DNA of 64,000 nucleotides from Thermoplasmata archaeon (GTDB lineage: Archaea; Thermoplasmatota; Thermoplasmata; Thermoplasmatales; Thermoplasmataceae), in the NCBI GenBank assembly GCA_021797355.1, contig JAJZZX010000003.1:124001-188000 (forward strand). The letters run 5' to 3'. Shown here one piece after another: positions 41,252 through 50,677 of this stretch. The notes under the pieces were generated by a model. The model was not told the origin of the DNA. It ran no database searches and worked only from the letters and a program-made list of their open reading frames with translations. Made by a program: the position numbers and the translations under genes. Position 1 is the stretch's first letter. Each line of letters starts with the position of its first letter.

Positions 41252-42934
41252 ATGGATAACCAGTACAGTGGGATTAAGGGCAGAGGTGAAAGGAGGCGTC
41301 TAAGAAGAGAACTTACCTTTTCACAGCTCGTTATGATCGGTGTTGTTGGTGCACTGGGAAACGGAGCACTCTTTGGAACCATAGAGATGGTGGGGTTCTC
41401 TGGACCTGGTGCAATTCTGGCCTTCATATTCGGAGCTTTCATTTACACTCTTGTCGGCCTGACATACATGGAACTGAGCAGGGTATATCCGGAAGCAGGT
41501 GGCCCCACCAGATACTCAATATATACGCATGGCAGATGGACAAATATCATCAATGCATTCTCTGACCTGGTATGGTATATTTTCATTCCACCAATAGAGG
41601 TTGTGGCGATTCTGTATGGGCTGGACTTTTTTGTGAAGAATGCGTTCATAAACGCACATGGTAATCCAACAATTCTAGGGGTTCTGGCAGGAGCGGCAAT
41701 GCTTCTTGCATTTGTGCCTTTCAACTACTTTGGAATACGAATATTCGGCAATTCCACCCTCAAGATTGGCATAGTGAAGCTATTTTTCTACCTTTCACTT
41801 GTTCTGGGCCTGATTGGTGTGGTCTTCAACTACAGGAACCTCTATGCATATGGCACCCTCCCGTACGGAGGAGTTGCGGTGCTGGGAGTGATGCCATTTG
41901 CAATGTATGACTTTGGTTCAATAAGGGTCATACCCGATCTTGCTGAAGAAGCAAAGATGAAGGACAAGGTACCAAAGGCCATAATTCTCACAGTCATAAT
42001 AGAATCCCTCATATACATAGGGATAGCTTTTGCGGTTCTGATGGGTTTCCACTGGAGCACATTCGGAGTTGCCAGGGGGAATTTCCTGGGACTATACAAT
42101 GCAGTTGCAGACAAGACTAACCCCTTTTTCACGTTTGCAGCCAACACAAACGTGCTGTATATCCTCATAGCTGCCCTCATAACTGGCCTTCTGACCCCTT
42201 TCGTCACCGGTTACATCTATCTTGGCAGTGGCACTAGGGTTCTCTTTGCCATGGGCAGATCCGGATTCATAAGCAGGGCGCTTAAGAAAATCGACGCCAA
42301 GCATGCCGTCCCCATATGGTCACTCATTATATTTGCAGTTCTGGGTGCTGTCCTCGTCCTAATCACGGCGCCTGAACCCTCAATATATACATTCATTGAC
42401 GATGCAACTGCAGCTGGTTATCTTGGCCTTGTGGTAAACCCCATAGCACTTATGGTTACCAGAAGACAGGGTGTGACCCGGGAGGATCAAAAGGTTAGGG
42501 GCATGACTGTATTGGCACCCCTCTCAGTTGGCCTCAGTTCCCTCATTGTTTTCTGGACAGGCTGGCCTTCAGAACCATACGCTGTTGTTCTTGTTGCCGC
42601 AGCATCCGTAATCTTTGGAATCCTTTCCAGGGTAAGGATAGGTGCCAGGAACGCTGTCTGGTATGTAACTTACATAATTTTCGTAACAGTCATGACAATG
42701 ATAGGGACAGATGGCTTTGTGGGCCCAGTGGTATCTCTTCTTGGTTATCACGGGCCGCTTGGGGACCTGATACCATTCACATGGGGAACACTGATTGTAT
42801 TCCTCGTATCAATTGGGGTTTTCTATCCATGGGGAGTATTGTCAGGCTTCAAGAGGCAGTTCAGCCACCCGGAGTGGACAGATCCTTACATTGATCAGAT
42901 GGCGCAGGAGGATTCACCTGTTGGTGGATCCTGA
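41252..42934 (+). CDS. APC-superfamily amino acid permease
   Basis: A 560-residue transporter with about 12 membrane helices. The helix-1 region is GVVGALGNGALFGTIEMVG (about 31-49), with LVGLTYMELSRVYPEAGGPT following, a clear match to the APC family. The segment DFGSIRVIPDLAEEAKMKDK is a typical cytosolic loop after helix 6. The N-terminus is strongly basic (RGERRRLRRE). It should take up amino acids with protons. A TTTAATAA-type box lies about 28 bases before the ATG. Confidence 0.88.
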   Translation: MDNQYSGIKGRGERRRLRRELTFSQLVMIGVVGALGNGALFGTIEMVGFSGPGAILAFIFGAFIYTLVGLTYMELSRVYPEAGGPTRYSIYTHGRWTNIINAFSDLVWYIFIPPIEVVAILYGLDFFVKNAFINAHGNPTILGVLAGAAMLLAFVPFNYFGIRIFGNSTLKIGIVKLFFYLSLVLGLIGVVFNYRNLYAYGTLPYGGVAVLGVMPFAMYDFGSIRVIPDLAEEAKMKDKVPKAIILTVIIESLIYIGIAFAVLMGFHWSTFGVARGNFLGLYNAVADKTNPFFTFAANTNVLYILIAALITGLLTPFVTGYIYLGSGTRVLFAMGRSGFISRALKKIDAKHAVPIWSLIIFAVLGAVLVLITAPEPSIYTFIDDATAAGYLGLVVNPIALMVTRRQGVTREDQKVRGMTVLAPLSVGLSSLIVFWTGWPSEPYAVVLVAAASVIFGILSRVRIGARNAVWYVTYIIFVTVMTMIGTDGFVGPVVSLLGYHGPLGDLIPFTWGTLIVFLVSIGVFYPWGVLSGFKRQFSHPEWTDPYIDQMAQEDSPVGGS

Positions 42935-43003
42935 TTTATTGCATGAAGTTCAGACATCATTATCAGTGAAAAGCTTTTAGTACGTTTCAGGAAATCCCAA
43001 TAC

Positions 43004-43567
43004 ATGGTCGACTACAGCTCCCTGAAGGATGAAATAGGCAAGGCTGACAGATTCAACAGGGTGCTGCTGCTTTCTGGCGAAGTCAAGAGGCTTAAGGATA
43101 AGATTCCATTCAGCATTTACAAGGATCTTGAAAGCAAGGTAAACGAGAAGCTGCATACGTTTGACTATCCGCTTTGTGATCGTGCGCAGATTCGCATAAT
43201 ATATTCAAACGGGCTCAGGGAAACCCTGGATCCGCAAATATGTTACCGTGCACTGCAGAAAGGCCAGAAACTTTCAGAATACATTTTTGCAAATTTTGTA
43301 TCTGCCAGGGACTACCAGATCCTGGAACCAAATACTGTTGGAACACTTGACGGCATCAGTCCAGATTCCGCTCAGATTCCACTGGCAGACCAAAAACTGG
43401 ATCCGCAGTCCATTGTCCTGCCAAGCAAGGGAGCCGAGATACTGATGGCAAAGATAGACAGACTGGAAAGAATATACATGGAGACAATACCAAAGATATC
43501 AAAGGATATCAGAGATATCAAGGAGACTCTGGACCAGCTCAGCAAGAAAATTGAAGCAAGAAAGTGA
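43004..43567 (+). CDS. hypothetical protein with C-terminal coiled coil
   Basis: A 187-residue soluble protein beginning MVDYSSLKDEIGKADRFNRV. Residues 1-110 are mixed alpha/beta, a loop follows, and residues 145-187 form a coiled coil (KDIRDIKETLDQLSKKIEA). No family was recognised. It ends two bases from the stop of the convergent gene at 43570. Confidence 0.6.
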   Translation: MVDYSSLKDEIGKADRFNRVLLLSGEVKRLKDKIPFSIYKDLESKVNEKLHTFDYPLCDRAQIRIIYSNGLRETLDPQICYRALQKGQKLSEYIFANFVSARDYQILEPNTVGTLDGISPDSAQIPLADQKLDPQSIVLPSKGAEILMAKIDRLERIYMETIPKISKDIRDIKETLDQLSKKIEARK

Positions 43568-43569
43568 TT

Positions 43570-43962
43570 TTATATATAATCCCAGAGCCGATCCTGCCAA
43601 AGGTCATACTCCTCCTTTAGATCTATTATGCGTGAGTTCAGGAATCCGGCCATTCTCCTTTGCTCTTCATAAAGCTTCATGAGGTCGCTAAATTTCATGT
43701 GCGAAAGGGCATCAAATTTTTCCCTTATTTCCCTGTGAACTCCTGGGTGCAGCCTTCCAGTACCTTTTCCTGTAAAGAGGATGCGGTAATATTTCTGGTC
43801 TCCAAGCGTTACATGGAACACCCTCCACTGTATGTCAAGGTGGGTTGCAAAAAAATTCCCGGTCAGGTCCGCCAGTGCTAAAACTGTATTTCTATCATCA
43901 CGGCCGTTAAGCTGGAAGGCAATATCCAGTCCTTTCTCCATGCCCTTAGACATTTGAAGCAT
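43570..43962 (-). CDS. hypothetical protein
   Basis: A 130-residue soluble protein. The first 70 residues are beta-rich (TVLALADLTGNFFATHLDI, VFHVTLGDQKYYRILF), and the rest is helical and charged, ending EEYDLWQDRLWDYI. No cysteines, membrane helices or known motifs are present. It is probably co-directional with the small gene upstream (44008), with 45 bases between them. Confidence 0.55.
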   Translation of the reverse strand: MLQMSKGMEKGLDIAFQLNGRDDRNTVLALADLTGNFFATHLDIQWRVFHVTLGDQKYYRILFTGKGTGRLHPGVHREIREKFDALSHMKFSDLMKLYEEQRRMAGFLNSRIIDLKEEYDLWQDRLWDYI

Positions 43963-44007
43963 AATAGAAATAGTTTTTCGTGCATCTTGAGGATCATGTT
44001 CAACAGT

Positions 44008-44277
44008 TCATATCCTGGAACGATGCAGCCTGAGCATTTTACTTCTAGGAAATTCCCTGGAAAGGATTTTCTTGACGTAACTGTGTGCTTCTGCCCTGTC
44101 TATTGAGAATGTGCCTGTGATAATTCCGTGTTCAGCAATTTCAAGCTGACCATCTTTCAGTGCAGATATTTCCATCCAGCGGTCTCTTTTAAAACTCTCG
44201 ATCCTTATGCGGTAGCCTGGCTGCATTGCTTCTAGTTGCGCCTGGATCTCCTTCCATGCATTTCTAGCGTTGATCAT
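44008..44277 (-). CDS. small hypothetical protein
   Basis: An 89-residue basic soluble protein beginning MINARNAWKEIQAQLEAMQP. The middle (about 20-60) looks like a four-strand beta sheet and the C-terminus is very basic (KKILSREFPRSKMLRLHRSR), which could contact nucleic acid. No family was recognised. It is upstream of the gene at 43570 in the same direction. Confidence 0.5.
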   Translation of the reverse strand: MINARNAWKEIQAQLEAMQPGYRIRIESFKRDRWMEISALKDGQLEIAEHGIITGTFSIDRAEAHSYVKKILSREFPRSKMLRLHRSRI

Positions 44278-44619
44278 CCGTCTGGCTTCCTTCTGGGTTG
44301 GGTTGCCATCATATGATAAAGGTGGTTATTTTTTTATTTCATGAAAATCATTTCAGCACCGGGCCAATGATGCTCTTCCCTTTCTTGGAAGTGCATATTA
44401 AATTGCAGCAGACGCCCAGAATGGCATTATTGGGGAATAAAATGATCAGCTTCACAGTTCCATCGACTCGTGGATGAAGTGCAACTTTGCCCTATTAATT
44501 TACCACCCAATTTGCAGTTAGATTCCTTGGATCCCGTCTGAAATCCTTAAAAGTTCAGGTTCTAAATGAAAAGCTGGCCATAAGGATAATATTAAAATAT
44601 CATTTGTTATGTATATTTA
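44278..44619. other. intergenic region between divergent genes
   Basis: A 342-base gap. Near the left end is a run of seven T on the plus strand; the right end is A+T-rich, with AATATTAAAATATC about 25-30 bases before the gene at 44620 as its probable promoter. No gene, RNA or repeat was seen between. Confidence 0.5.
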
Positions 44620-47109
44620 ATGGGCAAATTAACTGCATATCTTGCCGGGGTTTCTGCCTCTCTTGTCATTGTATATTATTACCTGTCAACATTCTATTCC
44701 CCATTAGTCCAGTGGATCAGCCCGTATGTTGGGCCTGACATTGCGATTGTGATGGGCATCGCCTTCCTCTTCCTTGGGAATCCGCTTCACTGGCCTGTAC
44801 TAATAGCCAGCTGGATTCTTATAGGGGCTGTGGTTGGTTTGGGTGCGAGGAAAGGGAGCAGGGCAGTTGGCGCCGCACTTCTTGTCTATTACACTGTTGC
44901 AGGATTTCTCGGTCTCGCCCTTCTTTCCATGATAGTTGGCCAGGGCACTGGTATACTGGGCGGGAATGTGTCTGGTGCCTCATACATAAGTGATCTTGCT
45001 TCGGGAGCCCTCGCGCCACCTCCAGGAACAAATCTTTACACAATACTGACAGAGCCGCTTATCGGAAGAATGGTTTCCGTCATCTCCATACTTACGGGAA
45101 GCCTATCAACTGGAGGTTTAACTGTCAACGCAGCTGTTGCCTTTCCCATCTCAGCAGGTGGATCGCAGTACTATGCCCTTGCTGATAAGATCATTTTCAT
45201 ATTCCTTCCATCAATGATTGCAAATTTCGTGTTTTTCCTCATTGTTTCTGGCCTTGTGGGCTGGTATCTCAACAGGAAGATCAACCCAGGCAGGAGCAGC
45301 AAGAGAGGGGGCGGCAGGAATGCTGTAATGGCGGCAGTCTCAATAATTGCGGTCCTGATGGTTGTGTCGATGCTGCCCGCTGGAGGCAGCCATGCTGAAG
45401 AAATAGGCAGTCCAGCAGGCTTTTCGTACACTGGACAGATTCCGCCAGCGCCTTCATCCCCCTTTAGTATTGAGACGCAATCTCCCCTCTTTGGAGGGGT
45501 TTTTCCCTTGTCGTTATCTGTTTCCAACATTTCACAGGTGTCAGGAATTAATTACGCGGCAGCTGTTGTTGGAAGGTATGGAGATCTCTACAATATTTTC
45601 AGTTTTGTTGGCAGGCAAAATGGAAACGCCCCTTCTGGTTGGGCAGGCGTGGCCCGCAACTACTCTTCAATTTTTACCCTGATAGCTTTCTCCAGCAACA
45701 TTTCAAGCCTTGTCTCAGCAATGGAAAGTGATTCCCTCTTTGGCCTCTCATCATCCTTCTCGTCTTCGCAGGGATTGGGGGGAACATTTGACAGGTACCT
45801 GAACCTAATTCCAGGGACAACAATTGTTGAGGATTTCCCTGGAAATTTTTCAGAAACCTCAGCAATTGCTTCCAATGAGTCCAGCCTGATCAGCAGTTCC
45901 ATGAATCTTTCAGGAGTGAGCCTGCTAGCTTCCTTTACTCTTCCCCAGGGATATGTGGCAAACGTCACAACAGCATCTACCCTTTATCTGTATGGAGCGG
46001 GACACGCAACAAGCGGCTCGCAGTATTCGGCACTCCAGACAATAAGCAATTATCTTCCCCGGTCTGGAACCTATGGCGCCTTCTCCAGTGGCATCAGAGA
46101 TGGATATCTAGTTCCTGGTTCCACAGATTCATCAGTGAATTCCTCTCTCATGATGGTGGGGTACCTGAATTCAGATGAGATAGAGAATCTCGTTTCAGGA
46201 ACAATGGGCTCGCAGAACCTTACCTCAATATTGGGAAATGGCGTCTACCTTGCAGGGGGCGTCTTCCAGAAGTCTTCAGTATTCTTCTCTCCACCATACA
46301 GAGTCAATATAACTGCATCTGAAATGCTCAACTATAGTACTCCTTTGACATTCCCGTCCAACTCAACAATTTACGGGCTTACGCTGGCCATCCCTGAGGA
46401 ACTTTCAGGCGGAAACGAGAACTACAGCTATTATTCGTACTCCAACGTCAACAATCTTCCAGAATCTCTCTCCGGTACAGGATTATACATTCCTGTAAAC
46501 TACAGCACCGTTCTGCATCCATCGCTGATGGCATTCAATACAACGCAGACCTTTCCGGCTCGCCTTAGCTTATCAATCAGCACTGCTCTATTAAACGGCA
46601 CCACCGTGCAGGTCAATACTACATTCCACACATATAATGGCACAGTCCTGGACAATTTTAGAATAAGCGAATACGGCCTCATATCATCCTATTCAGGTAT
46701 GGTTACCCTTGTCAGCGGACAGACCAATTTCTCCACTCCGCTTCTTGATGGTCAGGGAATGAGTTACAACTACGTGGTCCGCTTCAAGAATCCTGGCACA
46801 TATTTCCTGCCCGCTCCTGCACTTTCCTATTCCCTCAATGGGACCGAGTTTTCGTACAGTTATTCCGATCCCGTCATTGTGATACCATTGCCAAATGTCG
46901 CCTCCACAGTAAACCTGATGGAATATAACTCAGCACTTATTCTTTCAAAATTCATTGGACTGCCTTTCCTTGTTGCGCAACTCTGGCCAGGCCTCTACGT
47001 GTTTGATCTGATACCGGTTGCGCTTGTCCTCATAGATATTCCGCTTGAGTACTTCTGGTTCAAAAGGACTATGGAGAAGAGGAGGGCGGCAAGGAGCAGA
47101 AAGCCATGA
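44620..47109 (+). CDS. large membrane protein with extracellular Ser/Asn-rich domain
   Basis: An 829-residue protein of unrecognised family. Residues 1 to about 265 hold five or six membrane helices. Residues from about 270 to 770 are extracellular, rich in Ser, Asn, Gly and N-x-S/T sites and probably glycosylated. Two hydrophobic segments (about 773-813) precede a basic tail (KRTMEKRRAARSRKP). The extracellular part has no ETGLPSG repeats, unlike the giant protein at 51841. It may be a surface receptor, an export component or a structural glycoprotein; the sequence does not decide. Confidence 0.7.
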   Translation: MGKLTAYLAGVSASLVIVYYYLSTFYSPLVQWISPYVGPDIAIVMGIAFLFLGNPLHWPVLIASWILIGAVVGLGARKGSRAVGAALLVYYTVAGFLGLALLSMIVGQGTGILGGNVSGASYISDLASGALAPPPGTNLYTILTEPLIGRMVSVISILTGSLSTGGLTVNAAVAFPISAGGSQYYALADKIIFIFLPSMIANFVFFLIVSGLVGWYLNRKINPGRSSKRGGGRNAVMAAVSIIAVLMVVSMLPAGGSHAEEIGSPAGFSYTGQIPPAPSSPFSIETQSPLFGGVFPLSLSVSNISQVSGINYAAAVVGRYGDLYNIFSFVGRQNGNAPSGWAGVARNYSSIFTLIAFSSNISSLVSAMESDSLFGLSSSFSSSQGLGGTFDRYLNLIPGTTIVEDFPGNFSETSAIASNESSLISSSMNLSGVSLLASFTLPQGYVANVTTASTLYLYGAGHATSGSQYSALQTISNYLPRSGTYGAFSSGIRDGYLVPGSTDSSVNSSLMMVGYLNSDEIENLVSGTMGSQNLTSILGNGVYLAGGVFQKSSVFFSPPYRVNITASEMLNYSTPLTFPSNSTIYGLTLAIPEELSGGNENYSYYSYSNVNNLPESLSGTGLYIPVNYSTVLHPSLMAFNTTQTFPARLSLSISTALLNGTTVQVNTTFHTYNGTVLDNFRISEYGLISSYSGMVTLVSGQTNFSTPLLDGQGMSYNYVVRFKNPGTYFLPAPALSYSLNGTEFSYSYSDPVIVIPLPNVASTVNLMEYNSALILSKFIGLPFLVAQLWPGLYVFDLIPVALVLIDIPLEYFWFKRTMEKRRAARSRKP

Positions 47110-47112
47110 CCA

Positions 47113-48276
47113 TCAAGGATGCGGCCTCAGCGCATTGATGAACATTCCCGATGGCGGCTTTGGGTAGAAGTATGTAGACTTCTGGGGGAGATAACCCCTG
47201 TTAAGTATGAGTCCCATGAGGGAATTCTTATCCCAGTCAGGAATGACTGCGGCAAAATTTGCCAATCCTGCATCAACTTTCCTCACAGCCTCTTCTTCAC
47301 TGTGGGTGTACGATACCCGATCCTGGAAATCGCAGTCTGTGAATCCAAATCCTGATTCAAGGATCAGACTGTTCAGTGTGTGCACAGGCGAAAGGCACGC
47401 ATCAGCATTCTCAGAACAGGTTTCTGACGATGGTGAAACCGTGTGCCATTCTCCATCATATACAGCAAGAAGCCGACTATCTGTCCTGCCATCATGCGTT
47501 TCAATCAGGCTGCTTCTCCATCCTGGCATGGAATTCTTCAGTCCTGTAGTGTCAACATACCTGTGAATGCCAGATATCTTAAGCCCTGAGCTGTTCAATG
47601 GAACAATATATGCCATGATCCAGCTCCAGAATTCTTTTTCCTCGCCCGAGGAACGGATTGCCAGCTCCCTTGATGCTGCGGTTCTGTGGTGCCCGTCTGC
47701 CACCACTGCTGGAATCCCGGCAAGCAGGTCAGCCACACCGCCAGCCTCAGCGTCATTACAAAAGTAGACCCTGTTGTGCACCCCTGATAGGTCCACGAAC
47801 TCCATGCCTGGCTCTCTATCTGAAATTATTGATCGAAGCATGGATTCAAGGCCACTGGAATCCACAAAAAGGTATACTGGCTCCAGCTGGGCAGAAGCTG
47901 CCTTCATGATCCGGATTCTTTCACTAATTGGCCTTGGAAATGTTTTCTCATGGGGCATGATGCTCCCGTCATCCGGAAATATGTTGGCCAAGGCCACGAT
48001 GCCAGTAAGTCTGCAGCTTTCACCGGTTGAATATGTCTGGTCAAGGATCACATACTGGCTGCCAGGTAATCGCTGAAGGACACCCTCCGAGATCCACCTA
48101 TCCAGTATCTCCCCTGGATCAGTATGTGTTTCAGGAAGGGTGAGATGTGTGATGTTGTGTTCGCTCTGCTTTAACCTGGATTCTAGCTCCTCGGATATTG
48201 AATCGAAAGGTGGAGAAATCACATTGACAATATTATCTGCAAATATGTAGGGATTGAATGGCCTTATTCTTACCAT
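47113..48276 (-). CDS. DUF1015 family protein (putative serine kinase-like)
   Basis: A 387-residue protein of the DUF1015 family. It begins with RPFNPYIFAD and SPPFDSISEE, includes PHEKTF (108-113) and carries the hallmark ADGHHRTAASRE (193-204). DUF1015 genes often accompany serA and serC-type genes. The related SbnI protein is a free-serine kinase, which suggests a phosphorylation step on serine, but this is inference. Here it is divergent from a SerA-like dehydrogenase and aminotransferase, fitting that linkage. It converges on the large membrane protein gene with three bases between them. Confidence 0.85.
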   Translation of the reverse strand: MVRIRPFNPYIFADNIVNVISPPFDSISEELESRLKQSEHNITHLTLPETHTDPGEILDRWISEGVLQRLPGSQYVILDQTYSTGESCRLTGIVALANIFPDDGSIMPHEKTFPRPISERIRIMKAASAQLEPVYLFVDSSGLESMLRSIISDREPGMEFVDLSGVHNRVYFCNDAEAGGVADLLAGIPAVVADGHHRTAASRELAIRSSGEEKEFWSWIMAYIVPLNSSGLKISGIHRYVDTTGLKNSMPGWRSSLIETHDGRTDSRLLAVYDGEWHTVSPSSETCSENADACLSPVHTLNSLILESGFGFTDCDFQDRVSYTHSEEEAVRKVDAGLANFAAVIPDWDKNSLMGLILNRGYLPQKSTYFYPKPPSGMFINALRPHP

Positions 48277-48532
48277 GGGAAATCTTCAACCTTGCGAATA
48301 ACCAGAAAGCTTGGCTTAATGTACCTACAGTCAGATTTCTCTTCCATGTCCTTTAATCGGTCAAGAACTTAAATCTGTTATTATCATCTGTCATCACAAA
48401 ATGACGGCAGAATGATCCAGGCACTTCCTGATGTCAGGTTACAGAAATGCGCAGATCAAGCTTCCAGAATTAATATGTAATCCACTTCAGGAAATAGCGA
48501 GGCAACAATATGTCTGTTGCTGGTCCTCTGAT

Positions 48533-48540
48533 TTTATAAT
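48533..48540 (+). promoter_or_regulatory. TATA box of the serA-like operon
   Basis: TTTTATAA is centred about 31 bases before the ATG at 48568, allowing a very short leader. It is the best TATA match in the 291-base divergent gap shared with DUF1015. No dyad was noticed beside it. Confidence 0.45.
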
Positions 48541-48567
48541 GAAACTCTCCATCCCTGTCCGTTCCAC

Positions 48568-49509
48568 ATGGCTGCAAAAAATGATTATAAGGTACTGATC
48601 TGTGATCCGGTGGATTCAGCCCTCATCAATGGGCTGCAGTCTGCCGGCTTTCCTGTTTCATACAGGCCCTCGATCACTGGAACTGAACTTGTTGAGGCAA
48701 TTCCGGAATACAGAATCCTGGTCGTAAGGAGCAGGACGAAGGTTACATCTGCTGTCCTGGATAGGGCTGACAACCTCAGGATCATAGCGAGGGCAGGCAT
48801 TGGTACTGACAATATTGATATCAAGGCTGCTTCAAAGAAGGGCGTGCACATAGTTACTGCAGCCGGTTCCTCAACCCAGTCCGTGGCTGAGCTCAACGTT
48901 GCACTGATGGTCAATCTTGCCAGGAACGTGCCCCGACTCAGCAGCATGGTAAAGAGTGGCACATGGTCGAAGGAGACTGGAATGGAGCTCTTCGGAAAGA
49001 TTGCGGGAATAATTGGCTTTGGAAGGATAGGTCTAGCTACGGCAATGATACTTCGATCCATGGGAATGGCGGTAGTAGCGCATGACATTGTCACCAGTGA
49101 TGAGCGTATATCGAGTGTGGAAGGGAGATACGTGAGCCTGGATGAACTTCTAAGGCTATCGGATGTCATATTCATTCTTGCAACCCTCTCGGAGGAAGCT
49201 GGTGGAATGATTAATGGGGAGCACCTCAATTCCATGAAGAAAGGTGCACTTATCATTAATACAAGCAGGTCCGAATTCATAGATGGCCCGGACCTCCTAT
49301 CAGCACTGAAGAACAGGCAGATCGGCGGATACGCTGCTGATGTAACCTGGAATGAGCCTCCGTCGGCACCGTGGGAAAAAGAACTAATTGCCATGGACAA
49401 TGTAATAATTACACCCCACATAGGTGCACAGACCATAGAGGCCCAGAGGAGGGTTGCTGAATATACTTTGAAGAATCTCTTGGTGAAGATGGAGGAGATC
49501 GCAAAATGA
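48568..49509 (+). CDS. serA: D-3-phosphoglycerate dehydrogenase-like 2-hydroxyacid dehydrogenase
   Basis: A 313-residue NAD-dependent D-2-hydroxyacid dehydrogenase. The nucleotide loop is GFGRIG (150-155) and the catalytic triad is R233 (TSRSEFID), E262 (WNEPP) and H283 (TPHIGAQT). It lacks the C-terminal ACT/regulatory domains of long PGDHs, giving the minimal form found in archaea. It overlaps the class V aminotransferase by four bases, and that partner makes 3-phosphoglycerate oxidation the most likely role. Glyoxylate/hydroxypyruvate reductase is the alternative. Confidence 0.82.
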   Translation: MAAKNDYKVLICDPVDSALINGLQSAGFPVSYRPSITGTELVEAIPEYRILVVRSRTKVTSAVLDRADNLRIIARAGIGTDNIDIKAASKKGVHIVTAAGSSTQSVAELNVALMVNLARNVPRLSSMVKSGTWSKETGMELFGKIAGIIGFGRIGLATAMILRSMGMAVVAHDIVTSDERISSVEGRYVSLDELLRLSDVIFILATLSEEAGGMINGEHLNSMKKGALIINTSRSEFIDGPDLLSALKNRQIGGYAADVTWNEPPSAPWEKELIAMDNVIITPHIGAQTIEAQRRVAEYTLKNLLVKMEEIAK

Positions 49510-50624
49510 TGCTTATCCCCGGTCCTGTGGACGTACCTGTGAGCGTCCTGAAGGCTTCAGCTTACGTAGTGAATCACCGATCCAAGGAATTCAGGTCAGT
49601 TGTGCAGAAATCTGAGGAATACCTGAAAAAGTTTGGAAACGCGGAAGCGGCTGCCATAACGACCGGCTCAGGTACCACAGCCGTTGAATCCATGGTGTTC
49701 TCCATGACAAGCCCGGGTGATCATGTAATTGCAGTATCCTTCGGGGAATTTGGGAACAGGCTGATTGAGAGCCTCAGGAGGAGATCCCTTCATGTCACAA
49801 AGATCATCAAGACAGCAGATGATGTCCTGTTGCCTGAAGAGATCGAGGATGCCTTCAGGAAGGACATCAAGTCAAAATCTGTATTCCTTGTGCAGAATGA
49901 GACTGGCAACGGTACTTCAATAAGGAATCTGCAGGAAATCGCAATACGGTCAAAGAATATTGGGCTAAACGTTTACGTTGATGCAGTCTCATCATTTGGT
50001 TCTGTACCCATCAAGGTGAATGAGTGGGGAATCGATGCAGTGGCAACATGCAGCCAGAAGGGGCTTGCCTCTGTGCCCGGACTTGGCATTGTGCTGTTTG
50101 GCTCTGATGCCCTTTCCACTGTTAAACCCAGGAAAGACATTCCACAGTATCTCGATCTGGGAATATCCCTTGAATTCATGTCGAAGCATGAGACACCCTA
50201 TACACCATCCACGGGAAGCTTCCGGGCACTGCTCCAGGCACTGGAAATACTTGAAGCGGAAGGTCTTCAGGCAAGATGGGACAGGCATTCTGCCAATGCA
50301 AGAGTGCTGCGTAATAAACTCTCAGCTTCAGGAGCAAGTATCCTTGGCAACGAAAAGAATTTCTCGGATACGGTTATTGCTTTCCGCCCAAAGCTTCCTG
50401 TATCGGCTACGATCGAGCAGCTTGCTGAGCGTGGGATCATGGTATCGAAGGGCATGGGCAACCTAGCCTCTGAGATCATAAGGCTGGGAAATCTTGGGAT
50501 AGTTAGCTCCAGTCAGCTGACTGAGTTCCTCAATGCTTACTTCGATATTTCCCATATCGACATAAGGGTGAGCGAATCAGATTTTCCCAAGGAATCGCAC
50601 ATGGATGATGATCTGCTTCGCTGA
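49506..50624 (+). CDS. class V aminotransferase (serine-pyruvate/phosphoserine type)
   Basis: A 372-residue PLP enzyme of fold type I. The Schiff-base lysine is K185 in CSQKGLASVPG and the pyridine-nitrogen Asp is D159 in VDAVSSFG. TGSGTTAVES (53-62) binds the PLP phosphate. It resembles alanine-glyoxylate/serine-pyruvate aminotransferases, which serve as SerC substitutes in archaea. Coupled to serA-like, it should convert 3-phosphohydroxypyruvate to phosphoserine, or the dephospho forms. No serB-type phosphatase is adjacent. Confidence 0.88.
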   Translation: MMLIPGPVDVPVSVLKASAYVVNHRSKEFRSVVQKSEEYLKKFGNAEAAAITTGSGTTAVESMVFSMTSPGDHVIAVSFGEFGNRLIESLRRRSLHVTKIIKTADDVLLPEEIEDAFRKDIKSKSVFLVQNETGNGTSIRNLQEIAIRSKNIGLNVYVDAVSSFGSVPIKVNEWGIDAVATCSQKGLASVPGLGIVLFGSDALSTVKPRKDIPQYLDLGISLEFMSKHETPYTPSTGSFRALLQALEILEAEGLQARWDRHSANARVLRNKLSASGASILGNEKNFSDTVIAFRPKLPVSATIEQLAERGIMVSKGMGNLASEIIRLGNLGIVSSSQLTEFLNAYFDISHIDIRVSESDFPKESHMDDDLLR

Positions 50625-50677
50625 ATTATCTCATATTTATATGATAAGTACGAATACTCATCACAGGATCTGAAGTC

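Noticed and set aside
48585-49436. 283-residue minus-strand open frame inside the serA-like gene
   Set aside because: Antisense shadow of a clear dehydrogenase; Ser/Pro/Met-rich sequence typical of reverse-frame translation.
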